The notes: generated by a model not told the origin, from the letters alone. A stretch of DNA of 64,000 nt from Vampirovibrionales bacterium (GCA_016712355.1 JADJRF010000005.1:1550001-1614000); one strand, 5' to 3'. Shown: positions 1 to 8,855, counted from the first letter of the stretch. Translations and numbers: made by a program.

Positions 1-415
1 AGAGAATTGTTCCCAGTGTCAGACTGTCACGACGAAACACGTCCCAAAATTCGCTACGATCCCCGTTTTCTGCGCGTTGAAGCGCTTTAACAAAGCGCGG
101 CACTGTGGTGAAAAACAGAATCATCACCGCAAACGCGCCGATGGGAGGCTGTGCGATTTTCATGCTCTTGCCGTTCCACCGAACGGTTAAATGGTCCTGA
201 TAATCGTAGGCGAGAAACGTCTTTCGAAGCCAACCGGCGGCGTGAACGGCGGGGCGCCTCACGAAGCGATCCACGGCGCCGGCAGACGGCCCGGACGCGG
301 CGCGCGCGACAAAGGCGTTGGCGCGTTGAGGCGCGCTGAATAACCAGTCTGCGGCCGACTCTACGCGACGCGCCGTCGGGGGGATTGTGGCGGCCTCAGT
401 GCGAAGGGACGTCAT
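1..415 (-). CDS. Unknown protein, N-terminal part (cut by window edge)
   Basis: An uninterrupted minus-strand frame runs from ATG at 415 to the window edge (138 codons visible). It reads MTSLRTEAATIPPTARRVES and continues with one clear hydrophobic segment (PIGAFAVMILFFTTVPRF) at about residues 87-104. The end of the visible part (SEFWDVFRRDSLTLG) is mixed polar and hydrophobic. The start overlaps the TGA of the upstream 501-residue gene as ATGA (415-412), which implies translational coupling. I do not recognise the family. Both genes encode proteins with an isolated membrane segment, so they may act together at the membrane; this is inference only. Confidence 0.6.
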   Translation of the reverse strand, partial: MTSLRTEAATIPPTARRVESAADWLFSAPQRANAFVARAASGPSAGAVDRFVRRPAVHAAGWLRKTFLAYDYQDHLTVRWNGKSMKIAQPPIGAFAVMILFFTTVPRFVKALQRAENGDRSEFWDVFRRDSLTLGTIL

Positions 416-1917
416 GCCGATCGCCCTCCCCATCCCGGATTCGTTATGGTTTGCGGCCACGCAGGCGGCGCATAGCCCGGCATCGACGCGACCGGCTGCC
501 ATGGCGCGACTCTGCCGGGGGGTAGAGGCAATGCGGGCGGTATCCACGAGGCTGTCTGCGGCCATAATGCCGACCGCGGAGGCCATATCTGAGACGCCGT
601 TTTGTTTGCGGCCTGAGGCAATACGCTCGCCGCAGGCGAGAGCGGCGACGGGCTCTGGCTCATAGACGCCACGGAGGACGTGGGAGAAGGGGTGGGCGCG
701 TCTGCTTTCTGTGGGGTGCGTTGTAAATATAATCGTGTGGCTGGGTAACGGGCGCTCTTTTGGACGAAATGTGGCAGCATCAGCAGCCAGGCGGACCCCA
801 GACCGGTCCCAATCATGGCAAAAGCGAACTTGCTGCGCAGAATACGGCGCTCTGTCGCGCGCAACGCCTGCGCGAAAACGCCTTGGGGCTGCGTCTGATG
901 GACGCGAAACGCTTCTTGCAGCGCGTCTTTATACAGCGTCAGGTCATTTAAGAGTTTGGCCAACGGACGTCGTTGAAGGGTTTCGATAGCAGGCCCTTGC
1001 GCCGATGCAGGGTTTTCCCACAGACGCGTGACAACGTCGCCGCGATTCAACGCGTGGACGTCATCGCCATGTAGACGATTATAATGCTCCAATAAGGCGG
1101 TTTTGAGATCGTCATTCAAAGTAACCAGGGCTTGGGAGACGCGTTTAAAATCCTGTCGCGACAACGGTTCTGGACTGGAGAGGCCCTCGCTGGCCCTCTG
1201 CGAGAAGCGCTCCGCCCACTGGTCGATAAAGTCGCCGTAAGTATGGGCGGCAGACGTATTATCGATGCCTGCAATGAGCCCATAGGCACGCGCCAGCGGC
1301 TCGCAGCCAGTATCCAGCGCTGTGGCGCGCATGGCGGCGTCCGGAAAAAGCTCGCTGAGGGCTGTTTTTAAGTGAGACTGAAACGCTTGCGGCGTGAGCG
1401 GCCCCTTCAGCGCGCCCAATTTCTCCGAAAAAGAATGGGTGAGCGTCTTTAAAGACGTATAGCCCAATTCATTCGCCTGCGTCCGGCGCTTCCAGCGAGC
1501 CCATGCGAAGGCCAGCGATGGGAGCCCTAAACATCCTGGCGCGGTGAGGGCTTCTCGTTTGAGCTCTTCCCACATATTGGTCCAGTTGAGGCCTTGCAGA
1601 TTTTTACGCGCTGACTTCAAATGGATGCGCCAGGGTGATAAATCCCGGTTCTGGGGATCTGCTTTCGCGTCATAGCGATAGCGTCCGGCGACGAGGCCCG
1701 TAAAAATGCGCTCAATCCAGAGCCCGACGACATCCATCGCCACGAATCCCACCAGATACGATGCGTCAATCTGATTAAAGACTCGCAACAGCGGGTTTGC
1801 CACGCGCTGGCCCGCGCGCGCCAGCAGCGTCTCGCCGCCAAAGGCCACGCGAGGCTGGGAGACGCTCACAGAGATAGGCGTCTTCGGGGTGATAGGCCAT
1901 TCGGCCCGGATGTTCAT
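412..1917 (-). CDS. Unknown membrane-anchored protein with Pro/Ser-rich tail
   Basis: 501 residues from ATG at 1917; no strong ribosome site is visible upstream. The N-terminus contains a VAFGG motif followed by a mostly helical region. A single strong membrane segment lies at about residues 364-384 (FAFAMIGTGLGSAWLLML). The last 115 or so residues are low-complexity, rich in Pro, Ser, Ala and Trp. No catalytic motif is visible and the family is not recognised. It is translationally coupled (ATGA) to the partial gene at the window edge, so the pair probably shares a function. Reading-frame length, coupling and continuous codon structure support a real gene. Confidence 0.6.
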   Translation of the reverse strand: MNIRAEWPITPKTPISVSVSQPRVAFGGETLLARAGQRVANPLLRVFNQIDASYLVGFVAMDVVGLWIERIFTGLVAGRYRYDAKADPQNRDLSPWRIHLKSARKNLQGLNWTNMWEELKREALTAPGCLGLPSLAFAWARWKRRTQANELGYTSLKTLTHSFSEKLGALKGPLTPQAFQSHLKTALSELFPDAAMRATALDTGCEPLARAYGLIAGIDNTSAAHTYGDFIDQWAERFSQRASEGLSSPEPLSRQDFKRVSQALVTLNDDLKTALLEHYNRLHGDDVHALNRGDVVTRLWENPASAQGPAIETLQRRPLAKLLNDLTLYKDALQEAFRVHQTQPQGVFAQALRATERRILRSKFAFAMIGTGLGSAWLLMLPHFVQKSARYPATRLYLQRTPQKADAPTPSPTSSVASMSQSPSPLSPAASVLPQAANKTASQIWPPRSALWPQTASWIPPALPLPPGRVAPWQPVASMPGYAPPAWPQTITNPGWGGRSA

Positions 1918-2048
1918 TCAAAAAGAACCCTGATGACGTTGGAAGAGAATTGGCTAAATCCGTGAGAAGCCAAGAACCCATTCCACTAAACGCCGCTCAA
2001 GGCGCTGAGATGACCTATCATTGCCGATTGTAAACCGTTTGCGCCGCG

Positions 2049-2975
2049 CTATCTCGTCTCGGCGCGCGAGTCTTCTTCTGGAGGCATGGACGCTTTCTTG
2101 CGTTGACGCGCGCTCTTGGCGCAAGACGGCTTCTGAAAAAGCATGACGTACTCGTGCCGAAAAATATAAAATCCGCCTTTAAGTGCGCGGTAACGCCACA
2201 GGTTTCCGGTGCGGCCCTTGCCCCGTTCATTGCCGGTGATATTTTTAACAATGATCGACTTGCAGATAAAACCTGCTTCGATCATGGCCTGCATACAGTC
2301 GAATCCGAGCGGGATAAGCCGCCCGTTTTCGTACTTGTCGCCAATCACCAGCCCGGCGAAGCGTCCGGCGGCGAGTTTCTCAAAGCCCAGCCGCGCCACG
2401 CGCGCAAATTGCTCGATAAAGGCGCTGGCCCCATCGGCGTTGGATAAATCCTGCGGCAGATCGGAGAAACGGATAATATCGGCGTAAGGCGGATGCAGAA
2501 ACAAAAACTGCGCTTCGCGCTCGCCGAGCGCCGCGAGCGCATGGTCAATGGACTTGCCGGTCCACGGATGCGAGCTGTCGCCTTGCAGAATTTGCGTTGC
2601 CTGCGCCTTGCCCTGTTCGGCGAGTTTATCGCGCACATACTGGGCCAGATCTGCTTTTAATTCCACGCCTACGGCGCGACGGCCCAGGTTGGCCGCCTCA
2701 ATTGCCGAGGTGCCTGACCCAAGAAACAAATCCAGCACAATCTCTTCGCGTCGAGTAAAGCGCGTCAGCAACTGGGTGAGAATTTGCGGCACGCAATTGC
2801 CGTGATAGTCGAGTTGATGGCCATTGGAACGCTCGCGTCCCGAAAACAGCCATAACGAATCCGTTTCGATCTCTGGGTAATCGCGCCATCTGTTTAGATC
2901 GATATCGCAGAACGGCGTCGTCTGCGATTGCGCCTGCTCACTGCTGGGAGAGGTCGGCTTTTTTCGTCGCGCCAT
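2049..2975 (-). CDS. Orphan DNA methyltransferase (N6-A/N4-C type)
   Basis: 308 residues. The SAM-binding motif I is DLFLGSGT at residues 82-89, preceded by YHGN (57-60), a block typical of DNA methylases that begin 'HGN.VPQI'. The catalytic motif IV is HPPY at 161-164, a known variant of (D/N/S)PPY, followed by ADIIRFSD. Motif I precedes motif IV, unlike the classical beta-class order. The enzyme should methylate an amino group of adenine or cytosine in DNA; specificity cannot be read from the sequence. No restriction endonuclease or specificity subunit lies beside it, so it looks solitary, acting in regulation or as a transferred defence remnant. It is divergent from the gene beginning near 3411. 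Confidence 0.85.
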   Translation of the reverse strand: MARRKKPTSPSSEQAQSQTTPFCDIDLNRWRDYPEIETDSLWLFSGRERSNGHQLDYHGNCVPQILTQLLTRFTRREEIVLDLFLGSGTSAIEAANLGRRAVGVELKADLAQYVRDKLAEQGKAQATQILQGDSSHPWTGKSIDHALAALGEREAQFLFLHPPYADIIRFSDLPQDLSNADGASAFIEQFARVARLGFEKLAAGRFAGLVIGDKYENGRLIPLGFDCMQAMIEAGFICKSIIVKNITGNERGKGRTGNLWRYRALKGGFYIFRHEYVMLFQKPSCAKSARQRKKASMPPEEDSRAETR

Positions 2976-3410
2976 AGCTGAAGTGCGCCGCTCCTCTGCT
3001 CTCTAACTCTTGCTCTGTCCCGTTCTTTGTCGCATTTTCTGCGTTAAAAAACGGGCTTTCTCTCTTCGCGTCAACCTGTTGGCATCGTAGCCAGTTTGCT
3101 GCCTGCGGCGCTTCCCTTGGCTGGAGGAGTTTACGGTAAATGAGACAATGCGCTGTCGTAAATGCCGCTTTCATAGACAGAATCGCAAAATCCGTAATAC
3201 AATGAAGGGCAGAGAGCGGCGCTTACGCTGGAACAGCGCTAAAATCCCCTGTCTGGCGGGTGACCGATGGCAGTCGCGGCCTTATCATAAAGCTACGGAT
3301 TCGTTTTACGCACAATGCGTCGAAAAGAACCCGTCGGTTTCAGGGCGCAATCGCCGTTTCCTCAGGATAAAGAGAGACCTGACGCGCCAAGCGGTAGGAA
3401 CTTTCAACGG
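2976..3410. other. Divergent intergenic region
   Basis: About 435 bases between the divergently transcribed methyltransferase and the unknown gene at 3411. It holds a good plus-strand sigma-70-like promoter at 3174-3203. A short open frame covers most of it and ends in an ATGA overlap with the ATG at 3411, but its start lies before the predicted transcription start and its product (many Arg/Lys, no recognisable fold) is not convincing, so I do not call it. Confidence 0.5.
3174..3203 (+). promoter_or_regulatory. Sigma-70-like promoter
   Basis: TAGACA (3174-3179), an 18-base spacer, then TACAAT (3198-3203); each box has one mismatch to TTGACA/TATAAT. Transcription would start near 3210 and run into the unknown gene and the MgtC-family gene. 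Confidence 0.55.
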
Positions 3411-4343
3411 ATGAGACGAAATCCCGTGGGTTATCAGGCTTATTTGCCGCAATGTGAATCACATGGCGACGGATTCTGGGGGAATCTGGGACGTCTGCTG
3501 TCGACAACGACAGAGCAGGCGGCGGTGCGGCTCTCTCGGGTCCTGAGCGATCGCCGTCGCAACGAAATTTCGCTTGCCGCTGAGAACCTCTCTGCGACAC
3601 CCAGTTTGCCCGATGGCGCGCTGAAGCCCTACGGCTCTAAAACGCGGCTTTATCCGCCTGCGGCTGAGCCGATCTCGGCTGTCTTGACCGATGTTGATTC
3701 TCCGACTGCTCCAATCTCTCGTCTTGCAAGCCGCCTTTGCCCTCCCCGTGTGGTAGAAGATTCGGCTCCTCTGCCGCCGCCGCCAGCACAAGAGGGCGAT
3801 GATCCTTTGGGCGAACTGTTCCCAGAAGCCGTCACCGGATTTTTCAGCGCGCGAGATAGTCAGGCGCTCAAAAATGATCGGGATCTCGTAGAAAGTAGCC
3901 GTCGCGCAGAAGAGGCCCTTGAAACCGAGCATATGGACGAGATTGAAGAAGATCCTTTTTTGGCCCATGTCGCCCGGGATTTAATCGTATTAGAGCGTCA
4001 AAATGCCATGGCGCGTATGAAAATGGCCATGGCTGGCATCAAGACCCGCCCGCCGCTCCATGTCGAAGCGCGCGAACTGGTGGAGCCGCCCGCAATGGCT
4101 TTTCCTTCTAAGACCGCTGCGCGGGACGCCATGCCTATGTCCAAGCCTTTTCGCGAAGTCGCTCAGCGCGCGCGCGCTGCCTCGCAAGTTGGCTCTGGTT
4201 CTGCGCGTCGACGCGAAGCGTCTGCTTCTCCTGTTGCGAGAGATCGTGATCAGACCCAACTGCTTCTGGAGCATAACAAGTTTTTGTCGCAAAGCATTCA
4301 GCGACTTGCTGAGGGGTATTTCAGCCATTCCGAGACGCGCTAA
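3411..4343 (+). CDS. Unknown hydrophilic protein
   Basis: 310 residues from ATG at 3411, chosen because AGGA at 3396-3399 lies 11 bases upstream; an in-frame ATG at 3315 (342 residues) has no ribosome site. The product is hydrophilic, with a proline-rich middle, an acidic stretch around HMDEIEEDPFLAHVARDLIV and a Lys/Arg/Ser-rich last third. No signal peptide, membrane segment or known motif is seen. The stop is two bases before the start of the MgtC-family gene, so the two are co-transcribed. Function unknown; much of the chain is probably disordered. Confidence 0.55.
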   Translation: MRRNPVGYQAYLPQCESHGDGFWGNLGRLLSTTTEQAAVRLSRVLSDRRRNEISLAAENLSATPSLPDGALKPYGSKTRLYPPAAEPISAVLTDVDSPTAPISRLASRLCPPRVVEDSAPLPPPPAQEGDDPLGELFPEAVTGFFSARDSQALKNDRDLVESSRRAEEALETEHMDEIEEDPFLAHVARDLIVLERQNAMARMKMAMAGIKTRPPLHVEARELVEPPAMAFPSKTAARDAMPMSKPFREVAQRARAASQVGSGSARRREASASPVARDRDQTQLLLEHNKFLSQSIQRLAEGYFSHSETR

Positions 4344-4345
4344 CA

Positions 4346-5086
4346 ATGGATTTGGCCGCCACTGACGCCTTGATCCGCATTCTGCTCTCCGTGCTGCTGG
4401 GCGGTATTGTCGGCCTAGAGCGCGAACTCAGTCGGCATCCTGCCGGACTGCGCACCCATATTCTGGTGTGTATGGGCTCGGCTGTGTTTACGATTCTGTC
4501 GATTTCAAGCGTTTCTTTGGGGCCGGCTTTGCTTGCGCAAGCGTCGACTTATGGCGCTGACTTGCGTCTGACCCAGGATCCGACGCGTATCTCTGCGCAA
4601 ATCGTGACCGGTATCGGCTTTATCGGCGGCGGCGCGGTATTGCGCCATGGCGCAACGGTGCGGGGACTGACCACAGCGGCGAGTCTGTGGATGATCGCCA
4701 GCGTCGGAATGTTGGCGGGAAGCGGTCATTATGCGCTGTCGGCCATTGTTACGGTTGTCGCGCTGGCTGTTCTGTTTGGCTTGGGGAAGGTGGGTCTGCG
4801 TTTGAGCGGCAAGCGTCAGCGTCAGTTTAATCGTTTGCGGCTGTTGATTACTGCCAATCCCATGAATAGCCAGGATGTTCAAACCTGGCTTGATAAGCGT
4901 TTCGGCTCACGCGTGCTGGAGATCAAAACTGCCAGCGCGCCGGAAGGACCTTCCACCTATACGTACGTCCTCGATATGACCGGCGCAGAAATCGATGTGA
5001 ATCAATTGTCGCGTCAGGTGAACGCCCTCACCGGCGTGAGTTCTTCCGGCGTGCGAATGTACTATCACGGCGCAGATGAAGACTAA
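4346..5086 (+). CDS. MgtC/SapB family inner-membrane protein
   Basis: 246 residues. The N-terminal two thirds hold four to five membrane segments with the family signature (LLGGIVGLERE at about residues 16-26, RTHILVCMGSAVFT, then IGFIGGGAVLRHG and LTTAASLWM). The last 80 or so residues form a soluble ACT-like C-terminal domain. MgtC proteins act in growth under low Mg2+ and in membrane-potential or ATP-synthase modulation, and are not themselves proven Mg2+ transporters. It follows the unknown gene ending at 4343 by two bases and converges with the porin gene 18 bases away. Family assignment is firm; physiological role is inferred. Confidence 0.9.
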   Translation: MDLAATDALIRILLSVLLGGIVGLERELSRHPAGLRTHILVCMGSAVFTILSISSVSLGPALLAQASTYGADLRLTQDPTRISAQIVTGIGFIGGGAVLRHGATVRGLTTAASLWMIASVGMLAGSGHYALSAIVTVVALAVLFGLGKVGLRLSGKRQRQFNRLRLLITANPMNSQDVQTWLDKRFGSRVLEIKTASAPEGPSTYTYVLDMTGAEIDVNQLSRQVNALTGVSSSGVRMYYHGADED

Positions 5087-5104
5087 CGCGACGCCGACCG
5101 GCCG

Positions 5105-6925
5105 CTAAAACGTACAATCAACCCGGACGCCCAGGACCGTGACAGGATTATTACTGCGCAAGCCGAGCCGATTCAGGATTAGTTGCCAGTTAGGAATCAG
5201 CGAAACTGCGTCGTTTATCTGATAGCGATAGAACGCTTCCATCACATGTTCCCACCCGTCAGAGAAGCGCGAGCCCTGCAGGCCGCCTTCGTGCAAATCG
5301 CTAAAGGCGTAGCCGACGCCCACGGCATCGCGACCGCGCGCATCGCTGGCCCCAAACGCGGATAGCGGGGCGGTAATCACGGCGGAAAGCGATTGGCGGG
5401 CGCTGGCTAATACAGCTCCCGGCCCAGGCTGAAGCGTTGTATTGGCAACTGTTTGAGGGCTGCTGTTATTGAGCAGATAGCCGACATTGGTCCCAATGCC
5501 GCGCAACCATTCCTGATTCCAACCCATATACAGCGAATGGCTGGCCGTGTCGCCGGGATACCCGCGGTAGGCGCCCCCGCTGCGATTGGGAACCGTCTCC
5601 AGAACAGACCTCAACGGATCGGTGCCGCCCGCTTTCCATAAATGATAAGCGCCGACGTAGGCGGAGCCCGGTTTGGTGAATCGCTCCCCTAAAAAAGCGG
5701 TCGTATAATTGAGCCGCGCTTCGTAGGTGAGGTTAAGGCCTGCCATGAGATCGTCAACCACATTGCTGCCCAGCGCAGCGGTCAGATCCAGACTCGTCCG
5801 TTTTCCCAGGCCTTGGTGCCACTGGTAAGCGGCCATCGGTTGGACGATATTCACCGCGATGCCTGGAATATTTATAAAGGCCATGTTTTCAAACTGCGTC
5901 AACTCGTTGCCCCGGTACGGGCTGAGGTCGAATAAATCCCACCAGCGGACCAGCCCCAGATACAGATCGCCGGACGTCTGGCGCTTGGGATCGCTTGCGG
6001 GCGCGATTCCCATTGTCCAGTCACTCAGAAGAGGGAGACCCGGTTTGAAATGTTGCTTATAGAAGGCGCTTTCCAGATACACGTTGCTTCGCACGTTGAT
6101 GCCATCGCCCAACAGGGGGTTGGCTCCCCCCACGCCGAGGCCGTCTGAACGCGGGCTTGTGTCGGCCGCCACGCGCGAGTAGAAGTTAAAGGGGTAGTCG
6201 GCTCCCCGCGCGACCTGATTCGTCTGATTATTGGCATACGGGCCATAACCTGCAATCACGCGCGTCGATAAGACGCCTGCGCCGAGATGGGAACTCTCGC
6301 CCGCGTCTGAAACTACCGGAACGTCGACCGTCAATCGTAAGCGACCGATGACCTCAAGGGAATCCTTGATTCCTCCGATTTTACGCCCGCTCACGCCGCC
6401 GCCGCCCATATTCGACAGGCCGCCAAACGTAAAATCGCCATGAATAGCCGTTTTTTCAATCCATCTTAGACGCGCGTCTTCTTCCGTATCGCGCGCTTCC
6501 ATCTCTCCTAGTCTCGTTGACAATGCGTTTGTGCGGCTCGAACAGGCGTTCAGCTCCTGCCTGAATTCTTCCTGTAATCGCGCAAGGGTTTGTAGATCGG
6601 CGCTGGCGGCTTTTTCTGCGCCGACTTTTGCCAGCGATCGACCCATTTGCTGGCTTAGACGGCGCAAGGCCGTTGCCATCTCCCAGCGGGTAGGGGCGTG
6701 ATCGCCGTTAAAGAGCTGTTGCGCATCGCCCTGTAGGACGCCGTACTGCTCAACCAGCGTTTTAAGCGCATCGTATGCCCAGTGCGATGAGTCTGCGTCT
6801 TTGAGATCCTCGACGCTTGTCAATGTCTGAGCCTGACACGGCCCAATGATCACCCCCCAAGCCGCCGCGAGCCCGAGGGAGAGGCACACACTCAATGCCA
6901 AGCGCTTGAACGAATATGATTTCAT
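5105..6925 (-). CDS. SLH-domain outer-membrane porin (cyanobacterial OprB-like)
   Basis: 606 residues. A signal peptide (about 1-32, ending CQAQ) is followed by one SLH domain (about residues 36-95: DLKDADSSHWAYDALKTLVE, later TRWEMATALRRL), a short coiled coil (about 105-145) and a large beta-barrel region ending in VRVDCTF with a terminal Phe, as in outer-membrane proteins. The SLH-coiled coil-barrel order is the hallmark of cyanobacterial and Melainabacteria porins, where the SLH domain grips the peptidoglycan-linked polymer and the barrel passes small solutes or inorganic ions. The start is supported by AGGAGA just upstream. The gene stands alone downstream of the ribosomal cluster terminator. 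Substrate cannot be told from sequence. Confidence 0.9.
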   Translation of the reverse strand: MKSYSFKRLALSVCLSLGLAAAWGVIIGPCQAQTLTSVEDLKDADSSHWAYDALKTLVEQYGVLQGDAQQLFNGDHAPTRWEMATALRRLSQQMGRSLAKVGAEKAASADLQTLARLQEEFRQELNACSSRTNALSTRLGEMEARDTEEDARLRWIEKTAIHGDFTFGGLSNMGGGGVSGRKIGGIKDSLEVIGRLRLTVDVPVVSDAGESSHLGAGVLSTRVIAGYGPYANNQTNQVARGADYPFNFYSRVAADTSPRSDGLGVGGANPLLGDGINVRSNVYLESAFYKQHFKPGLPLLSDWTMGIAPASDPKRQTSGDLYLGLVRWWDLFDLSPYRGNELTQFENMAFINIPGIAVNIVQPMAAYQWHQGLGKRTSLDLTAALGSNVVDDLMAGLNLTYEARLNYTTAFLGERFTKPGSAYVGAYHLWKAGGTDPLRSVLETVPNRSGGAYRGYPGDTASHSLYMGWNQEWLRGIGTNVGYLLNNSSPQTVANTTLQPGPGAVLASARQSLSAVITAPLSAFGASDARGRDAVGVGYAFSDLHEGGLQGSRFSDGWEHVMEAFYRYQINDAVSLIPNWQLILNRLGLRSNNPVTVLGVRVDCTF

Positions 6926-7072
6926 TTCCCACGTCTCCTTTCTGATTGAACGGCCAAGCAGCCGCTCTCGGCGACACTTTAGCTCGTCGCCGCGCGATTA
7001 TGCGAACCGTTTTGCTGTCGCGCTTCCCGTGCGCGTTACGATGGATCGAAAATAAACCGTTCGCCGCTCGAT

Positions 7073-7101
7073 AGCATAAGAAAGACACGGTTGAAATCCA
7101 A
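7073..7101 (-). promoter_or_regulatory. Possible porin promoter
   Basis: On the minus strand TTGGAT (7101-7096), a 17-base spacer and TATGCT (7078-7073) lie upstream of the porin. The boxes match consensus only partly (3/6 and 4/6), so this is a weak call. Confidence 0.3.
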
Positions 7102-7134
7102 GCAATAAATTCGCCGAATGTTTTTATTTTGCCG

Positions 7135-7165
7135 AAAAGGCCCTCTCTCGGGGAAGAGAAGGCCT
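7135..7165 (-). terminator. Hairpin terminator after rplR
   Basis: On the minus strand AGGCC/TTCTC pairs across a C-rich loop with GAGAG/GGGCCT and is followed by TTTT and a further A/T-rich stretch. It lies 33 bases beyond the rplR stop and would end the ribosomal-protein transcript. Confidence 0.6.
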
Positions 7166-7197
7166 GTTAAGAAATTATTTTTACGAAAAATTCAGGC

Positions 7198-7566
7198 TTA
7201 GAAAAGCAGTCCGCCTTCGCGGGCCGCTGTGGCCAACGCCGCAACGCGCCCGTGATACAGGTTACCGCCGCGATCAAAGACGACTGCCTCGACCCCTTTG
7301 GCTTTGCCACGGCTGGCAATGAGCGCGCCGACCGCTTTGGCGGCGTCTACATTTGCGCCGGACTTTAGTTGCGCGCGCAGATCCTTATCCAACGTACTGG
7401 CTGCGGCAAGGGTTTGGCCCGCTGCATCATCGATTAATTGAGCGTAAATGTGTTTGCCGCTGCGATAGACGGCTAAACGCGGGCGCTCAGAACAGCCTTC
7501 CAGACGCCGCCGCAGTCGATAGTGGCGTTTACGGGTATTTTCGCGGTGATTCAACTTGGATGCCAT
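7198..7566 (-). CDS. rplR: 50S ribosomal protein L18
   Basis: 122 residues, the usual bacterial length. It shows the family blocks RLAVYRSGKHIYAQLIDD and, at the C-terminus, VVFDRGGNLYHGRVAALA followed by AREGGLLF. L18 binds 5S rRNA with L5 and L25 and helps dock it into the large subunit. It is the last gene of the cluster here: 53 bases follow rplF and then a hairpin terminator, whereas most bacteria continue with rpsE, rpmD, rplO and secY. Confidence 0.97.
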   Translation of the reverse strand: MASKLNHRENTRKRHYRLRRRLEGCSERPRLAVYRSGKHIYAQLIDDAAGQTLAAASTLDKDLRAQLKSGANVDAAKAVGALIASRGKAKGVEAVVFDRGGNLYHGRVAALATAAREGGLLF

Positions 7567-7619
7567 AGTGCAATTGTTCCCAATGTGGTGGTAAAGCGAG
7601 TCATGCGCCTCAGCGCGGG

Positions 7620-8159
7620 TTATTTTTTACCAGATTTACCGGCTTTACGGCGAACCATCTCGCCTGCATACCGGACGCCTTTGCCTTTGTAAGGTTCCGG
7701 CGGACGCTTGGCGCGAACGGCAGCGGCGAAATCGCCCACTTCTTGTTTATCAGGGCCTTTGATGGAAACCTTGGTGTTCGCCTCAACGGCCACTTGCATG
7801 TGCTTGGGGAACTCAAATTCCACCGGGTGGCTGTAGCCCAGCGCCAGCGTTAATTTATTGCCCTGAACCTGAGCCCGGTAGCCCACGCCGACGATTTCCA
7901 GACGACGCTCAAAACCCTGGCTCACGCCCACGACCATATTGCTGAGCAACGTCCGGCTCAGGCCGTGTAACGAACGCGCTTGACGCGTTTCTTCGGAGCG
8001 AACCACTTGCAGGGTATTGCCCTCGCGTTCGATAGCGACCTCTGAACGAAACGTCCAGCTTAACTCGCCCAGCGGCCCCTTGACGCGCACGGTCTGGCCG
8101 TCTACAACGACGTCCACTTTATCGGGGATTTCAATCGGGGCTTTTCCAATTCGCGACAT
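7620..8159 (-). CDS. rplF: 50S ribosomal protein L6
   Basis: 179 residues starting MSRIGKAPIEIPDKV, the standard L6 N-terminus. The two-fold L6 repeat is visible, with the C-terminal signature GPDKQEVGDFAAAVRAKRPP and EPYKGKGVRYAGE. L6 binds 23S rRNA near the GTPase-associated centre and the base of the L7/L12 stalk. It lies 28 bases after rpsH and 53 before rplR. Nothing unusual is seen. Confidence 0.98.
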   Translation of the reverse strand: MSRIGKAPIEIPDKVDVVVDGQTVRVKGPLGELSWTFRSEVAIEREGNTLQVVRSEETRQARSLHGLSRTLLSNMVVGVSQGFERRLEIVGVGYRAQVQGNKLTLALGYSHPVEFEFPKHMQVAVEANTKVSIKGPDKQEVGDFAAAVRAKRPPEPYKGKGVRYAGEMVRRKAGKSGKK

Positions 8160-8187
8160 GATGCGTTGTTACAACCTTCGGTTGGGG

Positions 8188-8598
8188 TTAGTACAAGGTA
8201 CAGAGCAACTCGCCGCCGACGTTGCGCTTGCGCGCTTCGCGATCGGTCAGCAGGCCTTTGTTAGTGCTGACCACCGCGACGCCTGCGCCGTTGAGAACGC
8301 GCGGCAGATTGCGTGAGCCAAAGTAGACGCGCAAGCCTGGACGGCTGACGCGCTTGATTTTGCGAATCACCGGGTAGCCTTCGACGTCGTATTTGAGGTT
8401 GACCCGCAAACGACGATGACCGCGTTTGGGGTTCTCGCGATCTTCCAGCACTTCAAAGCTGCGGATATACCCTTCAGCCAGCAATAATTGGCTGAGGCTG
8501 ACCAGCAAACGGGTCGCGTTCATTTCGACCGACGCGTGACCTGCGCCAGCGGCGTTACGAAGGCGCGTCAGATAATCGGCGACGGGATCGGAATGCAT
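8188..8598 (-). CDS. rpsH: 30S ribosomal protein S8
   Basis: 136 residues; begins MHSDPVADYLTRLRNAAGAG, with the C-terminal block VSTNKGLLTDREARKRNVGGE that contacts helix 21 of 16S rRNA. S8 is a primary assembly protein of the 30S central domain and, in Escherichia coli, the translational repressor of the spc operon. It sits 50 bases after rpsN and 28 before rplF. Confidence 0.98.
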   Translation of the reverse strand: MHSDPVADYLTRLRNAAGAGHASVEMNATRLLVSLSQLLLAEGYIRSFEVLEDRENPKRGHRRLRVNLKYDVEGYPVIRKIKRVSRPGLRVYFGSRNLPRVLNGAGVAVVSTNKGLLTDREARKRNVGGELLCTLY

Positions 8599-8648
8599 AT
8601 GGGAGAGATCCTATGGGGTTGGGGAAGACGTTCAATGAGAAGAGGACG

Positions 8649-8855
8649 TTACCAGCTCGCCTTGAAAACGCCGGGCAACTTGCCTTCAGAGGCCAGCTTG
8701 CGCAGGCACAGGCGGCACAGGCCAAATTGACGATAATACGCGCGGGGACGACCGCACAACCCGCAACGGTTATGAAGTTTGACGCGCGGAAACTTGCCTT
8801 GAGCGGCCAGCTTGCGGCGGGTTTCTTCCTTGTTGATCATTGAGAGTTTTGCCAC
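8649..8855 (-). CDS. rpsN: 30S ribosomal protein S14, zinc-binding type
   Basis: 68 residues. Four cysteines form a zinc knuckle, C31-x2-C34 and C47-x2-C50 (CGLCGRPRAYYRQFGLCRLC), which marks the short Zn-type S14 (also called rpsZ) rather than the 100-residue Zn-free type. It binds the 30S head. The start MAKLSM is kept because the next Met (MINKEE) gives a shorter N-terminus than usual. It follows rplE by 17 bases. Confidence 0.96.
   Translation of the reverse strand: MAKLSMINKEETRRKLAAQGKFPRVKLHNRCGLCGRPRAYYRQFGLCRLCLRKLASEGKLPGVFKASW

Noticed and set aside
7067..7074. CTCGATAG resembling a sigma-28 -10 box near the porin
   Set aside because: No matching -35 box at 11 bases, and it faces away from the porin gene.
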